Shown here one piece after another: positions 4,979 through 5,418 of a DNA stretch of 5,418 nt. The notes below the pieces were generated by a model. That model searched no databases. It saw only the letters and a program-made list of their open reading frames with translations, and was not told where the DNA came from. Both the position numbers and the translations under genes were made by a program. The stretch's first letter is position 1; the number at the start of each line of letters is the position of its first letter. This stretch comes from Alphaproteobacteria bacterium (GTDB lineage Bacteria; Pseudomonadota; Alphaproteobacteria; Micropepsales; Micropepsaceae). The stretch covers positions 760 to 6,177 of the forward strand of contig PKWC01000125.1 of the NCBI GenBank assembly GCA_003131925.1. The letters run 5' to 3'.

Positions 4979-5418
4979 CCTTCATAGACCGTGGTGGCCA
5001 TCCGAGTAGCGCCGTGAGTACAACGAAGTGAGACTCCCCCGGCCCAAGACGGGCGGAAGCCCAAGGGCACTTGGGAGCATCTTGGGAGTAAGCGACCGTA
5101 ACTCATTGAAACTGATGGTCCGCGAACTGCACCATGTTGTCGCCAAGTGTCGGGATTTGCTACGGTTTTCGTCGAGTGCGGTGCGTTGACATCGTAGCAC
5201 TTACGCGCCACGGCGAACCAACGGCAGCTCGAAATGGATCTCCTCCCTGCGCAATGCGCTTCGTCCGCTCAATCCTCGACCAATCCGCGCTTCCAAGCCG
5301 GCGCGATTTCGCCTTCTAGCCGAACCACCATGTTCACGGATCGCGTGCAGGCGGGCTAAGCGCGGGCACGATGCCACCGTCTCGATCCGGTTAATTGGGT
5401 GAATCTCCCACGCCGTTG
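4979..5418. other. Region without a supported gene
   Basis: Apart from the nested inverted repeat I see no convincing coding sequence in these 440 nt. Short frames on both strands (for example plus 5134-5319 and minus 4982-5200) lack ribosome binding sites and recognisable domains. A minus-strand frame from the right edge ends with TAG at 5358-5356 and gives only 20 residues; it could be the tail of a gene outside the window, but this is unproven. Broken frames throughout are compatible with decayed sequence. Confidence 0.5.
5043..5086. repeat. Nested inverted repeat downstream of copA
   Basis: An outer 7-bp stem, CCCAAGA (5043-5049) with TCTTGGG (5080-5086), encloses an inner 6-bp stem, CCCAAG (5060-5065) with CTTGGG (5070-5075), around GGCA. 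The arms share the same hexamer, so alternative pairings are possible. It lies 64 nt after the copA stop and has no T-run on either side, so it is not a standard intrinsic terminator. It might still stabilise the transcript 3' end or be part of an old mobile element. Confidence 0.6.

Noticed and set aside
5134..5319. Plus-strand 61-codon frame
   Set aside because: No ribosome binding site, no recognisable domain and unremarkable composition; not supported as a gene.

Overview
The window carries a compact copper-resistance module. Its GC content is fairly high, and its gene content (CsoR, a Cu(I)-type P-type ATPase, a diheme-free small cytochrome c and a Met-rich outer-membrane protein) points to a proteobacterium. 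An alphaproteobacterium of the sphingomonad or a related type is my best guess, but the lineage is inferred from style of sequence and not proven.

Layout from left to right. Positions 1-179 (minus) hold the N-terminal HTH part of a TetR-family regulator, cut by the window edge. Its probable promoter and a small dyad lie just upstream. Positions 180-462 are intergenic and include a cluster of short direct and inverted repeats (345-428). Positions 463-1833 (minus) encode a probable outer-membrane beta-barrel protein with a Met-rich N-terminus. Positions 1851-2420 (minus) encode a membrane-anchored cytochrome c with a His/Met-rich tail; it lies 17 nt upstream of the outer-membrane gene, in the same operon. 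Positions 2494-2781 (plus) encode a CsoR-type copper-sensing repressor. Positions 2771-4978 (plus) encode a Cu(I)-exporting P1B-1 ATPase whose start overlaps the csoR end by 11 nt. Positions 4979-5418 show no convincing gene, only a nested inverted repeat and weak ORFs.

How it fits together. The divergent region between the cytochrome gene and csoR contains a 19-bp CsoR-like operator (TATACCC-N5-GGGTATA). It overlaps a near-consensus -10 on the plus strand and a consensus TATAAT on the minus strand. One operator could therefore control both arms: csoR-copA (sensing and cytoplasmic export) and the cytochrome/outer-membrane pair (periplasmic and outer-membrane copper handling). The predicted csoR transcription start falls on the A of its ATG, so csoR is probably translated from a leaderless mRNA. 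The ATPase has no classical HMA (CxxC) domain; it has a short Cys/His/Met metal-binding motif instead.

I found no CRISPR array, transposase, complete RNA gene or clearly new defence system. The most interesting points are the operator/start-codon architecture and the two poorly characterised Met/His-rich envelope proteins.
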